Positions 7,997 to 15,753 of a stretch of DNA of 23,121 nt are shown here, in pieces; the first letter of the stretch is position 1, and every line of letters begins with the position of its first letter. The translations under genes and the position numbers were made by a program. Below the pieces are notes generated by a model, which ran no database searches, was not told where the DNA came from, and saw nothing but the letters and a program-made list of their open reading frames with translations. This stretch comes from JANYCO01 sp035535995 (GTDB lineage: Bacteria; Bacteroidota; Bacteroidia; Cytophagales; Cytophagaceae), in contig DATLOZ010000011.1 in assembly GCA_035535995.1 (NCBI GenBank), positions 1 through 23,121 of the forward strand, read 5' to 3'.

Positions 7997-8476
7997 CTAC
8001 TTAATGAATTCTTTTCTCTTCAAAATTGTCTCTACAAATTTTACTTCGTAATCGGAGTTGAAAATTTTGTAAGGCAGGTAAATGATCTGGGCTTTGTTTA
8101 CTACGAAAAGAAAATGATCCTTGTTTGCATACGCTTCTTTGATCATATCCCAACCGATCGGGCTACCGCGGCGCGGGTCTACTTTGATCATGATCTGGCG
8201 GGAATCTATTTCGTAAGAAAGTTTATCAAACATAATTTGATTTTGCGGGAGCTGTGTCACTCCTGTAAACTGGATTGCCCAGAAAAGGATATACAGCAAT
8301 ACCGCCAGAACAGCAGTAATGATGAACCACCATTTGTAAGCAGGCAAAGCAAAGGCGATCGCTCCTACCAGGATTGGTGCGCCGATGTACCACCATTGTT
8401 TTTTCAGAAGCGACATCAGCGCAATCTGGATATATGTCTTTTTAGGAAACTGGTATTTTTTTGTTTTGATGATCAT
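7997..8476 (-). CDS. YcxB-like membrane protein
   Basis: This 159-residue protein has two adjacent hydrophobic helices at about residues 28-70, giving a short hairpin in the inner membrane. A soluble C-terminal half follows, ending in VVNKAQIIYLPYKIFNSDYE. That tail matches the YcxB/YcxB-like C-terminal domain, whose role is unknown. No catalytic residues can be pointed out. It stands alone on the minus strand, shares the terminator at 7925-7968 with the converging upstream gene, and has repeat 8543-8603 behind its start. The ATG start is unambiguous. Confidence 0.75.
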   Translation of the reverse strand: MIIKTKKYQFPKKTYIQIALMSLLKKQWWYIGAPILVGAIAFALPAYKWWFIITAVLAVLLYILFWAIQFTGVTQLPQNQIMFDKLSYEIDSRQIMIKVDPRRGSPIGWDMIKEAYANKDHFLFVVNKAQIIYLPYKIFNSDYEVKFVETILKRKEFIK

Positions 8477-8542
8477 TGTAGTTGTACTCGTTTATATTAT
8501 TCTTTCAAAATTTTAATTTATCTGTCTCGCATCGCATTAATC

Positions 8543-8603
8543 AAACCTATAAGGTTTCCAGATATTATAATCTGAAATATTTTTTCATAAACCTTATAGG
8601 TTT
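8543..8603. repeat. Nested palindromic repeat AAACCTATAAGGTTT
   Basis: Bases 8543-8557 are the exact reverse complement of 8589-8603, and each 15-mer is itself nearly palindromic (AAACCT-ATA-AGGTTT). Between them lies a further small stem, CAGAT-ATTATA-ATCTG. The element occupies most of the gap between nadC and the YcxB-like gene and could also end nadC transcription. I recall this motif as a repeat between genes in other Bacteroidota. Confidence 0.75.
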
Positions 8604-8623
8604 TAAGTGATGGTCATATTCTT

Positions 8624-9475
8624 TTAAAATGCTTTCAAGCTAATATCCATGCTCTTCACTGAATGTGTAAGCGCACCCACAGAAATAAAATCAACTCCTG
8701 TTTCGGCAATGCTGCGGATGGTCTCGGCTGTCACACCACCGGAGGCTTCTACTTCGTATCGACCAGCGATCATTTCCACTGCTTTTTTCATGGTAGCAAT
8801 GTCCATATTATCGAGCATGATGCGATGTATGCCTCCTGTATCAAGGGCCTGCTGCACTTCGTCCAGGTTCCTGGTTTCAATTTCGATGCGCAGATCTTTA
8901 TTATTTCTCTTCAAATATTCGCGCGAAGATTCGATTGCTTTTTTTATTCCTCCTGCGTAGTCAACGTGATTATCTTTAAGGATGATCATGTCGAACAATC
9001 CGAAGCGGTGATTTTCTCCTCCACCTATTTTTACTGCCCATTTTTCCGGGATACGGAAGTTGGGTGTGGTTTTTCTTGTATCTAGTAATTTAGCTTTCGT
9101 ATGGCTGATCTTCGCCACGATCTCGGCAGTAAGAGTGGCAATACCGCTCATACGCTGCATACAGTTGAGCACGAGGCGTTCTGCTTTCAGAATTGATTGT
9201 ACATTTCCATACAAATGAAATCCAATGTCGCCATATTTTACAGGGCTTCCGTCTTGTATAAAAACTTCGATCCGCAACGAAGGATCTACACGGTGTACGA
9301 TCTTCTCGGCCAGTGCCACGCCTGCCAGGATGCCTTGCCCTTTAACGATAAGCTTTGCTTTACTCTCTGCATCTTTGGGAATAGAAGAAAGCGAAGAATG
9401 ATCTCCATCGCCTACGTCTTCGGCAAGCGCAGCATCAATGAAGTGTAGAATTGCTTTTTCTTCTAAATAATTCAA
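8624..9475 (-). CDS. nadC: Nicotinate-nucleotide diphosphorylase (carboxylating)
   Basis: This is quinolinate phosphoribosyltransferase. It converts quinolinate and PRPP to nicotinate mononucleotide, CO2 and pyrophosphate in de novo NAD synthesis, in the cytoplasm. Diagnostic motifs are LDTRKTTPNFR near residue 133, KIGGGENHRFGLFDMIILK near 150, and IEIETRNLDEV near 198. EASGGVTAETIRSIAETGVD near 244 completes the phosphate-binding end of the barrel. At 283 residues it has the normal length. The start is a TTG, since no ATG lies between the conserved N-terminus and the -7 box at 9502. No nadA or nadB is visible in the window. A DUF4783 gene lies upstream on the same strand. Confidence 0.95.
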   Translation of the reverse strand: MNYLEEKAILHFIDAALAEDVGDGDHSSLSSIPKDAESKAKLIVKGQGILAGVALAEKIVHRVDPSLRIEVFIQDGSPVKYGDIGFHLYGNVQSILKAERLVLNCMQRMSGIATLTAEIVAKISHTKAKLLDTRKTTPNFRIPEKWAVKIGGGENHRFGLFDMIILKDNHVDYAGGIKKAIESSREYLKRNNKDLRIEIETRNLDEVQQALDTGGIHRIMLDNMDIATMKKAVEMIAGRYEVEASGGVTAETIRSIAETGVDFISVGALTHSVKSMDISLKAF

Positions 9476-9501
9476 AGGGATGTCCGAGGTTTTATTCAGC
9501 G

Positions 9502-9509
9502 CAAAATTA
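9502..9509 (-). promoter_or_regulatory. Bacteroidota -7 promoter element of nadC
   Basis: TAATTTTG on the minus strand fits TAnnTTTG and ends 26 nt before the nadC TTG. Upstream is a T-rich then A-rich stretch, but no clear -33 TTG at 19 nt. The rest of the 9476-9657 gap shows nothing further. Confidence 0.5.
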
Positions 9510-9657
9510 ACGCTCTTTTTTCAAAAAAAAATAGTTGGGCTGAAATGGGGAATATATTTTGATTATGAAAGGATTGTGGCGGGACAATAGGGTCAAAAAA
9601 CAATTTCCAGATATCAAGAAGAACATTTTGGAATTTGATTTTTGGGATTTAATAATA

Positions 9658-10047
9658 TTATTCTTTACTAAAATCGATCGTATCCACCAGGTAAGTGCCT
9701 TTAAACGACTTCACGACAATATAAACTCGGTAACTTACATCGGCGCAAGAGTATTTGCCGATCATGAACGTAAGTCCTTCGCGGGAAGAACCTTGATGAA
9801 GTTTTTGAAAATCAATAGGAGGATGTTTTTTGAAAAAATCTCTCAACACAAACTCTGCCTGGGTTTTGCTATAGTTGCCTTTTTCCCCGTCAATACTGAT
9901 CTCCACGATCTCATTAAAATAACGGGCAGCTTCGTGCGCATTGCCCAGTTTGAACTGCGCCTTTACATTTGTAAGCACATCGTCCTGAGCCTTCAGCACT
10001 TGCACTACCAAAAGCAGGTTGAGAATCAATAATACAATTTTCTTCAT
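9658..10047 (-). CDS. DUF4783 family exported protein
   Basis: This 129-residue protein has a clear Sec signal peptide (MKKIVLLILNLLLVVQVLKA, cut before QDD), so it is periplasmic or outer-membrane associated. The mature part, with LGNAHEAARYFN and IGKYSCADVSYRVYI, matches DUF4783, a small alpha+beta domain of the SnoaL/NTF2-like size class found in Bacteroidota. No function is known to me. It is transcribed towards nadC, 182 bases away, but nadC has its own -7 box. It shares a divergent promoter region with the small secreted protein at 10160. Confidence 0.8.
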   Translation of the reverse strand: MKKIVLLILNLLLVVQVLKAQDDVLTNVKAQFKLGNAHEAARYFNEIVEISIDGEKGNYSKTQAEFVLRDFFKKHPPIDFQKLHQGSSREGLTFMIGKYSCADVSYRVYIVVKSFKGTYLVDTIDFSKE

Positions 10048-10065
10048 CTAATATTCCCTTCTTTC

Positions 10066-10073
10066 CAAATTTA
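10066..10073 (-). promoter_or_regulatory. Bacteroidota -7 promoter element of the DUF4783 gene
   Basis: TAAATTTG on the minus strand matches TAnnTTTG and ends 18 nt before the ATG at 10047. It lies back-to-back with the plus-strand element at 10140. Confidence 0.5.
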
Positions 10074-10139
10074 GGGATAATTGCGCTAAAATTATGCCAA
10101 TATAGCCATAAATAAGTTTTTTACTTTATAAAAATTACA

Positions 10140-10147
10140 TAGCTTTG
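10140..10147 (+). promoter_or_regulatory. Bacteroidota -7 promoter element before 10160
   Basis: TAGCTTTG matches TAnnTTTG. It ends 12 nt before the ATG at 10160, so the leader would be very short. It overlaps an in-frame TTG at 10145, which argues against that TTG as the start. Confidence 0.5.
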
Positions 10148-10159
10148 CAGGCCAATCTT

Positions 10160-10510
10160 ATGAACCTGAAGAGGATCCATATCGCGAAAGCTTTTTTCCT
10201 GTTGTTGCTGACAGTTTCTATCCTGTTGACCTCCGCGGGAATCTACAGTGCTTCGGCAAATACTGTAAAGGAACCCGTTAAGAAAGGCGCTGCATCCAAT
10301 ACCAAACAGGAGAAAGTTACCGCTGCTCCAACGTTCGAAGCTGTAGTAGTTTCCTTTCTCTGTCCGGAATTTGCCAAAGAGATCTTTTTCTTTTCGTTCG
10401 ATTTTTCTCCCGTATTAGAAAAGATCACGCTTACTACCAAGCGTTCTATTATTTCGGAAAAATATTTCCGCACTCTTTTCACTCATTTTATTTCTCCAAA
10501 CGCTCCCTAA
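10160..10510 (+). CDS. Small secreted protein of unknown function
   Basis: I do not recognise this 116-residue protein. It opens with MNLKRIHIAK and a leucine-rich hydrophobic stretch ending GIYSASA, a good Sec signal peptide. A short Lys/Ala/Thr-rich segment follows (NTVKEPVKKGAASNTKQEK). The rest is hydrophobic and aromatic, with FEAVVVSFLCPEFAKEIFFF and one cysteine. I use the ATG at 10160 rather than the TTG at 10145, which overlaps the promoter. It lies 93 bases upstream of secDF on the same strand with no terminator between, so co-transcription is possible. The antisense frame (10243-10482) has no protein-like features. Confidence 0.65.
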   Translation: MNLKRIHIAKAFFLLLLTVSILLTSAGIYSASANTVKEPVKKGAASNTKQEKVTAAPTFEAVVVSFLCPEFAKEIFFFSFDFSPVLEKITLTTKRSIISEKYFRTLFTHFISPNAP

Positions 10511-10603
10511 TAGCGTATTGTCGCGCGTTCCGGATGGTGAGGTTTTTTTTCGCTATCTATGATTCATTTGTATTCCATTTTAAAATTTAATTTATAAACC
10601 AAT

Positions 10604-13600
10604 ATGAAAAACAGAGGTCTGATCGTTGTATTGACCGTAGTAGTTTCGCTACTATGTCTATACCTGATCCATTTTACATTCGTGGCCAGAAGAATCGAAA
10701 ATAAAGCTGAAACATTGGCTAAAGATTCTACAGGCAAAGTTGATATCAACAAAAAACAAAAATACCTGGATTCAGTAGTAGGAGAGCCGGTATACAATGT
10801 GATGGGTATTAAATATACCTACAAAGAGATCAAAGAAACTGAACTGGCGCTAGGCCTCGACCTTCAAGGCGGGATGCACGTGACACTGGAAGTTTCTCCG
10901 GTAGAGATCCTGAAAGCGCTTGCTGGTACCAACAGCAAGGATCCTGCTTTCCTGGCTTCTATCAAGGAAGCTACGGCTGCACAGAGCAGTGCACAGGAAA
11001 AATTCACTTCTCTTTTTTACAAAGCATTTAAACAAAGAGAAGGCGACAACAAGCTGGCCAGAATTTATGCCAACTCGATCAACAAGAATAAAGGTATCCT
11101 CTACAGCTCTTCTGATGCTCAAGTAGAAAAAATGATCGACAAAGAAGTAGACGAAGCGATCGAGCGTTCCTTGATCATCATCCGCGCACGTATCGATAAG
11201 TTTGGCGCGATCCAGCCGAACATCCAGAAAATTCCTGGTACAGGTAGAATTCTCGTAGAGCTTCCGGGTGTAGAAAATCCTCAGCGTGTGCGCAACCTAT
11301 TGCAAGGAACAGCGATGTTGGAGTTCATCCCGGTTTGCACGCCACAGGAAATTTTCCCAAGCCTTATAGAAGTAAACAAATACCTGGTAACGCTTAAGAA
11401 ATCCGGTAAAGATACAAGCAATGCATTGCAGGATGTGTCTTCAGAAGAAAACCTTTCAGAAGATACTACTCTAAGCGCCGACACTGCGAACGCTACTGCT
11501 ACTGCCAAAGCAGACACCAGCAACGCTGCTGTAAAAGACACAACAGGCAAAGATCAATACTCAGAAATTTTCACACTGAGCAAAGACAATTACACACTGC
11601 TTTACTCTGTAAAAGATACTGCAAAGATCAACCGCCTTTTCGCTTTGCCTAAAGTACAGGCACTGCTTCCTTCTCACGTAACCTTCTACTGGGATAAAAA
11701 AGGCAGAAGTCCAAAAGGCTCTACCGATAAACTGTTGGAATACATTCCTTGTAAAAAAGGCAGAAACGAAAAAGCGAAACTGAGTGGCGAAGTGATCACT
11801 GAAGCGCGCCAGGAAGTAGCACAGGATGGAAACGGATTTGAAGTGACTATGAGCATGAACTCCAACGGTGCGAAGATCTGGAAAAACATGACCTCTGAAG
11901 CTGCCAGCAGCAAGAGAAGAATCGCGATCATCCTCGATGATTATTGCTACTCTGCACCAAGTGTGAAAAATGAAATTCCAGGCGGAAGATCTTCTATCTC
12001 CGGCGATTTCACGCTGGAAGAAGCGAATGACCTTGCCAACATCCTGAAGGCTGGTAAACTTCCTGCCCCAGTAAGAATTGTAGAAGAAGTGATCGTAGGT
12101 CCTACGCTGGGTAAAGAAGCCATTGCCTCCGGTATCTACTCCATGGCTGCAGGTTTGATCATTGTAGTGTTCTTTATGGTTCTCTACTATCAAAAAGGTG
12201 GCTTTGTGGCCGACGTTGCTTTATTGTTCAACATCCTCTTTACGATGGGAGTACTTGCTTCATTCGGATCGGTGCTTACCTTACCGGGAATCGCGGGGAT
12301 TGTGCTCACTATCGGTATGGCCGTGGATGCAAACGTATTGATCTTCGAACGGATCAAGGAAGAATTAGATGCGGGCAAAAGTCTCCGCACTTCTATCGAC
12401 CTCGGATACGACAAAGCATTCAGCTCGATCTTTGACTCCAACGTTACTACTTTGCTTACAGGTGTTATCCTGTTCTTCCTTGGTTCCGGTCCTATCAAAG
12501 GATTCGCGCTTACGCTGATGATCGGTATTGCCTGTTCATTCTTCACGGCAGTATTTATCAGTAAAGTGTTGGTGCTTTGGATGGTGAAAGACAAAGACGA
12601 AAACTCTGTGAAATTCACTACTGCTTTCTCAAGAAACCTTTTCAGAAATTTAAATTTCAATATCATCAATAAGAGAAAAGCTTCTTACATTTTCTCTACC
12701 TCTTTGATTTTAGTTGGGTTTGTGGTGATCTTCTTCCAGGGCGGTTTAAACTTTGGTGTTGATTTCAAAGGCGGACGCTCGTATGTAGTAGAGTTTAAAA
12801 ACAAAGTAGAAGCAGCCAAGTTGAAAGCTGATCTGGCAGACGACTTCAAAGGTGCGGGTACTGAAGTAAAAACTTACGGAAGTGATACAAAAATCAAGGT
12901 GACTACCAGCTACCTGATCGACGATGAATCTACCGAAAGTGACGAGAAAGTACAGGCTGCACTGGTAAAAGGATTACAGGATTATGCAGGCGCCGGCAAT
13001 TTCAATATTTTATACTCCAATAAAGTAGGTGCAACAATCGCTGACGATATCAAATCTTCCTCTGTATTGTCACTATTCCTTTCACTTGTCGGAATTTTTA
13101 TTTACATCTTGATTCGTTTCCAGAAATGGCAATTCTCCCTGGGTAGTGTTACTGCACTCTTCCACGATGTGTTAATGGTAATCGCGATCTTCGGGATCAT
13201 GCGTGCATTAGGCATCGCTTACGAAGTAGACCAGGTATTCGTAGCTGCGATCCTGACAATTGTCGGTTTCTCGATCAACGATACCGTAATCGTGTTTGAC
13301 CGCGTAAGAGAGGTATTCGGCGCGGCCAAAAAAGATCTGGGAGATTATAGTAAAGATGAGCTCGGTGAACTCATCAACAAAGCGATCAACTATACTTTGA
13401 GCCGTACGATCATGACTACGTTCACCGTGTTGATGGTGGTGATCATCCTGTTCTTATTCGGAGGTGAAACGCTGAAAAGCTTCTCCTTCGCCTTGTTGAT
13501 CGGGGTGATCTTCGGTTCTTATTCTACGATCTTCATCGCGGTGCCAATGATCTTGGATCTTTGGACTAACAAGAAAAAAGAAGTGAAAGAAACGCCGAAA

Positions 13601-13645
13601 GTAGTAGAAACGAAAAAATCTACTCCTGCTTTAGCAAAAAAGTAA
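10604..13645 (+). CDS. secDF: Protein translocase subunit SecDF (fused)
   Basis: This inner-membrane protein uses the proton gradient to help SecYEG release exported proteins on the periplasmic side. The SecD half has the first helix at about residues 4-25, LGLDLQGG near 83, the large periplasmic P1 region, and GMAVDANVLIFERI near 571. The SecF half has NFGVDFKGGRSY near 715 and GFSINDTVIVFDRVRE near 887. The C-terminus is a short Lys-rich cytoplasmic tail. SecD and SecF are one polypeptide of 1013 residues, a common arrangement in Bacteroidota. A Ser/Thr/Ala/Asp-rich low-complexity stretch sits inside P1 at about residues 268-320. A strong terminator follows within 16 bases. No yajC is visible beside it. 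Confidence 0.96.
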   Translation: MKNRGLIVVLTVVVSLLCLYLIHFTFVARRIENKAETLAKDSTGKVDINKKQKYLDSVVGEPVYNVMGIKYTYKEIKETELALGLDLQGGMHVTLEVSPVEILKALAGTNSKDPAFLASIKEATAAQSSAQEKFTSLFYKAFKQREGDNKLARIYANSINKNKGILYSSSDAQVEKMIDKEVDEAIERSLIIIRARIDKFGAIQPNIQKIPGTGRILVELPGVENPQRVRNLLQGTAMLEFIPVCTPQEIFPSLIEVNKYLVTLKKSGKDTSNALQDVSSEENLSEDTTLSADTANATATAKADTSNAAVKDTTGKDQYSEIFTLSKDNYTLLYSVKDTAKINRLFALPKVQALLPSHVTFYWDKKGRSPKGSTDKLLEYIPCKKGRNEKAKLSGEVITEARQEVAQDGNGFEVTMSMNSNGAKIWKNMTSEAASSKRRIAIILDDYCYSAPSVKNEIPGGRSSISGDFTLEEANDLANILKAGKLPAPVRIVEEVIVGPTLGKEAIASGIYSMAAGLIIVVFFMVLYYQKGGFVADVALLFNILFTMGVLASFGSVLTLPGIAGIVLTIGMAVDANVLIFERIKEELDAGKSLRTSIDLGYDKAFSSIFDSNVTTLLTGVILFFLGSGPIKGFALTLMIGIACSFFTAVFISKVLVLWMVKDKDENSVKFTTAFSRNLFRNLNFNIINKRKASYIFSTSLILVGFVVIFFQGGLNFGVDFKGGRSYVVEFKNKVEAAKLKADLADDFKGAGTEVKTYGSDTKIKVTTSYLIDDESTESDEKVQAALVKGLQDYAGAGNFNILYSNKVGATIADDIKSSSVLSLFLSLVGIFIYILIRFQKWQFSLGSVTALFHDVLMVIAIFGIMRALGIAYEVDQVFVAAILTIVGFSINDTVIVFDRVREVFGAAKKDLGDYSKDELGELINKAINYTLSRTIMTTFTVLMVVIILFLFGGETLKSFSFALLIGVIFGSYSTIFIAVPMILDLWTNKKKEVKETPKVVETKKSTPALAKK

Positions 13646-13660
13646 TCGCTAATCTTTTAT

Positions 13661-13702
13661 AATAAAAAAGCGCACTGGAAAAATCCAGTGCGCTTTTTTA
13701 TT
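13661..13702. terminator. secDF terminator (bidirectional)
   Basis: A perfect 19-base stem (13661-13679 with 13684-13702) closes an AAAA loop. It has a GCGCACTGGA core and a TTTTTTATT tail. The opposite strand has a similar tail, so it can also stop transcripts from the converging gene at 13852. Confidence 0.95.
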
Positions 13703-13845
13703 ATTCGTTATTGCGAGGAAATGTTGCGAAGCAATCCGTTAGCTACACAGCCCGAGCCCGCTGACTATTACGATTGGTTTCAAATTAACAAGGCTGCGTA
13801 GCTAACGGATTGCTTCGTCGGCACCCACTCCTCGCAATGACGAAT
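13703..13845. repeat. Long inverted repeat of the 'CGTCATTGCGAGGA' type
   Basis: A 20-base arm at 13727-13746 pairs exactly with 13798-13817. Outer arms 13703-13719 and 13829-13845 pair with one mismatch. The two sides differ by an indel between the inner and outer arms, and the right side is longer (TCGGCACCCAC). I recall CGTCATTGCGAGGA...CGAAGCAATC as a widespread repeat between bacterial genes. It fills the gap between the secDF terminator and the next stop codon. Confidence 0.8.
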
Positions 13846-13851
13846 GATTTT

Positions 13852-14148
13852 CTAACGTTTGAAAGTTAACCCCTCTGCTTCCAGCGCTGCTCTTAGCTTT
13901 GGGATAGACGATGGACCCATTCCGTGGAATTCCATGATTTCTTTTTCGCTGAATTTTGAAAGCTGTTTCAATGTTTTAATTCCATGATTCTCTAATGCAC
14001 GCCTTGCGGGTGCGGAGAGCATGGATAGAAAACCTGTAGATGGTTTTTTCTCTTGTTCACAAGTAGGGCAAGTAGGACAATCTGTACTCTTATAGTATTG
14101 ATGTCCTTTGGGACAAGTGCGAAGGGTTCCATTTTTTGAAGTGGGCAT
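13852..14148 (-). CDS. Zinc-ribbon protein with RNA polymerase alpha-CTD-like helix-hairpin-helix domain
   Basis: This 98-residue protein has two parts. Residues 12-30 read CPKGHQYYKSTDCPTCPTC, with Cys12, His16, Cys25, Cys28 and Cys31-type spacing that suggests one small zinc site. Residues 44-97 (LSAPARRALENHGIKTLKQL...HGMGPSSIPKLRAAL) resemble the C-terminal domain of RNA polymerase alpha, a helix-hairpin-helix fold that binds UP elements, DNA or activators. No polymerase-assembly domain is present. It could be a small DNA-binding or transcription-associated protein; its target is unknown. It stands alone, with AT-rich repeat 14159-14233 directly before its ATG. Confidence 0.75.
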   Translation of the reverse strand: MPTSKNGTLRTCPKGHQYYKSTDCPTCPTCEQEKKPSTGFLSMLSAPARRALENHGIKTLKQLSKFSEKEIMEFHGMGPSSIPKLRAALEAEGLTFKR

Positions 14149-14158
14149 ATTTCAAAAA

Positions 14159-14233
14159 GTTATGAATGTTGAGTTATGAATTATGAGTGAAAAACAAATC
14201 AACTCAACCTTCATAACTCATAATTCACAATTT
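14159..14233. repeat. AT-rich inverted repeat (copy 2 of 3)
   Basis: GAGTTATGAATTATGAGT-like units at 14159-14190 face their near reverse complement at 14200-14233; about 21 of 25 central positions pair by my count. It starts 10 bases before the ATG at 14148. Same family as 6151-6224 and 20031-20126. Confidence 0.75.
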
Positions 14234-14255
14234 AAAAAGTAGCTATATCAGTCCT

Positions 14256-15353
14256 TTAAAATGTAATAATCGTCTTAATTTCATCCGAACTTGTATTCGC
14301 GATAGCCTCTTTTATTTTAGTGTAAGGCATCACTTCGGTGATCACTTTTTCAAGCGAACCCGGCCATGTTTTTTTCGAATTTGCAATTACATCCAGTGCC
14401 ATTAAATTATGTTGCATGCTGGCGTTTACGCTTCCTACCATTACCTGGTTCATCAATACCATTTGTTGCATCAGCGCGCCTCCGGAAATGTCTACCGGCC
14501 TTCCCGCGCCTGGTACGCCTGTAAGCACGTATACGCCGTTGATGCCCAGTGCATCGATCAGGTCGAATCCTAATTTGGCTACACCTGCTGCTTCGAAGAC
14601 CATATCGATCTGCCCGTAGGTATCATCGATCAGGTCGGCAGAGATTGTTTTTCCGTTTATATAATTTCCGCCAATCTCTTTGAGCAGCGATGCGCGCGGA
14701 GAATTTTCCTCTACAATGTCCATTCCCAAAACATCAGCACCTCTAAGACGCAGGATGAACGCGCCCAGCAGACCGATCGGGCCCAGACCAACTACCAATA
14801 CTTTTTTACCGTTAAGCCAGGTATCGTAGGTAGCGCCTGGGATTCTCGCTGCCTGAATTTTTACAGCTTCGTCTACAGCCTTTACTGATACGGAGATCGG
14901 CTCGGTAAGCACACCTAGGTCTACAATATTATCAGGAATTTTTACGCAGTATAATTCTTTGTCTACAACGTATTCCGTCATATATCCGTCGCGACCACGG
15001 ATACCTCTTTCGGTATAGTTGCCCGTGCTGCACATATCATTTCTTCCATTGGCGCAAGCATAGCAGGAGCCACAGGCCCGGCGTACAGTGAATAATGCGT
15101 GATCTCCAACTTTTACTTTTTTTACATCTTTACCGATCTCTACTACTATGCCGATCATTTCGTGACCAAGCACTAGTTCGTTTGAACCTGCAGGCGCATC
15201 CGCGCGGCCTCCATGGGCTATCTCGCGGTCGGTTCCACAGATCCCGATCTGTGTGATCTTTATTTTAATATCATCCGCTTCATAGATCTTAGGCTCTTCG
15301 CGCTCTACGATCCGGAGCTCCTTACTTCCCGGAGTGGTGGCAATTGCTTTCAT
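14256..15353 (-). CDS. Glucose 1-dehydrogenase-like zinc-dependent dehydrogenase
   Basis: This 365-residue medium-chain dehydrogenase resembles the archaeal-type glucose dehydrogenases that oxidise glucose to gluconolactone with NAD(P). Cys39 (GICGTDREI), His64 and Glu65 (LVLGHEMIG) fit the catalytic zinc site. Cys94, Cys97, Cys100 and Cys108 fit the structural zinc site, with the family-typical NGRNDMCSTGNYTERGI after it. VLVVGLGPIGLLG near residue 188 is the Rossmann motif. Cofactor choice cannot be decided by eye, and a related sugar or polyol could be the substrate. It is the last gene of a unit with the membrane protein (30-base gap) and the glucosidase, which favours a sugar substrate. 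Confidence 0.83.
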   Translation of the reverse strand: MKAIATTPGSKELRIVEREEPKIYEADDIKIKITQIGICGTDREIAHGGRADAPAGSNELVLGHEMIGIVVEIGKDVKKVKVGDHALFTVRRACGSCYACANGRNDMCSTGNYTERGIRGRDGYMTEYVVDKELYCVKIPDNIVDLGVLTEPISVSVKAVDEAVKIQAARIPGATYDTWLNGKKVLVVGLGPIGLLGAFILRLRGADVLGMDIVEENSPRASLLKEIGGNYINGKTISADLIDDTYGQIDMVFEAAGVAKLGFDLIDALGINGVYVLTGVPGAGRPVDISGGALMQQMVLMNQVMVGSVNASMQHNLMALDVIANSKKTWPGSLEKVITEVMPYTKIKEAIANTSSDEIKTIITF

Positions 15354-15383
15354 ATACTTTTAAAATTTTTGTTTAAATAATAG

Positions 15384-15749
15384 TTAAGAATAATAAGACT
15401 CCTGCTTAGGCTGATCGTCTTTGTTTTTAGCAAACTTATTTTTTACAAATTCCCAGATAGGGACATACAATTTTTTCTTGAAGAAATAATTGATCAATTC
15501 TAACATGATAAATCCTACCAACGCCGAGATCACGAACTGCAGCCATTCTGGCGTGGTATTGACTACTATTTTCTTTCTTGGGGCCAGCCCGAAAAGATTT
15601 TTTATTCCCTTTTTTTCATACACTACTTTAGAAAATAAAGAGGTAGTCCACATACCTACCACAAAGCCTACAAATCTTCCGATCGCTTCGTTGACGATAA
15701 AATCGGTGATCTTTTTCTTAGTGAATGATTCACTTATAAACTCTTTCAT
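15384..15749 (-). CDS. Two-helix membrane protein of unknown function
   Basis: I do not recognise this 121-residue protein. It has two probable transmembrane helices, at about residues 25-45 (GRFVGFVVGMWTTSLFSKVV) and 70-89 (LQFVISALVGFIMLELINYF). A basic loop (FGLAPRKKIVV) lies between them, and the C-terminal tail is charged and Lys-rich. Its ATG lies 4 bases after the glucosidase stop, and the dehydrogenase starts 30 bases downstream, so the three are almost certainly one transcript. It could tether or assist the two enzymes at the membrane, but that is inference from position alone. Confidence 0.7.
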   Translation of the reverse strand: MKEFISESFTKKKITDFIVNEAIGRFVGFVVGMWTTSLFSKVVYEKKGIKNLFGLAPRKKIVVNTTPEWLQFVISALVGFIMLELINYFFKKKLYVPIWEFVKNKFAKNKDDQPKQESYYS

Positions 15750-15753
15750 TATT

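Noticed and set aside
10145..10159. TTG start giving five extra residues to the small secreted protein
   Set aside because: It overlaps the TAGCTTTG -7 element; the ATG at 10160 gives a standard signal peptide.
11561..12193. 210-codon open frame on the minus strand
   Set aside because: Antisense to the conserved secDF, with no domain or signal recognised.
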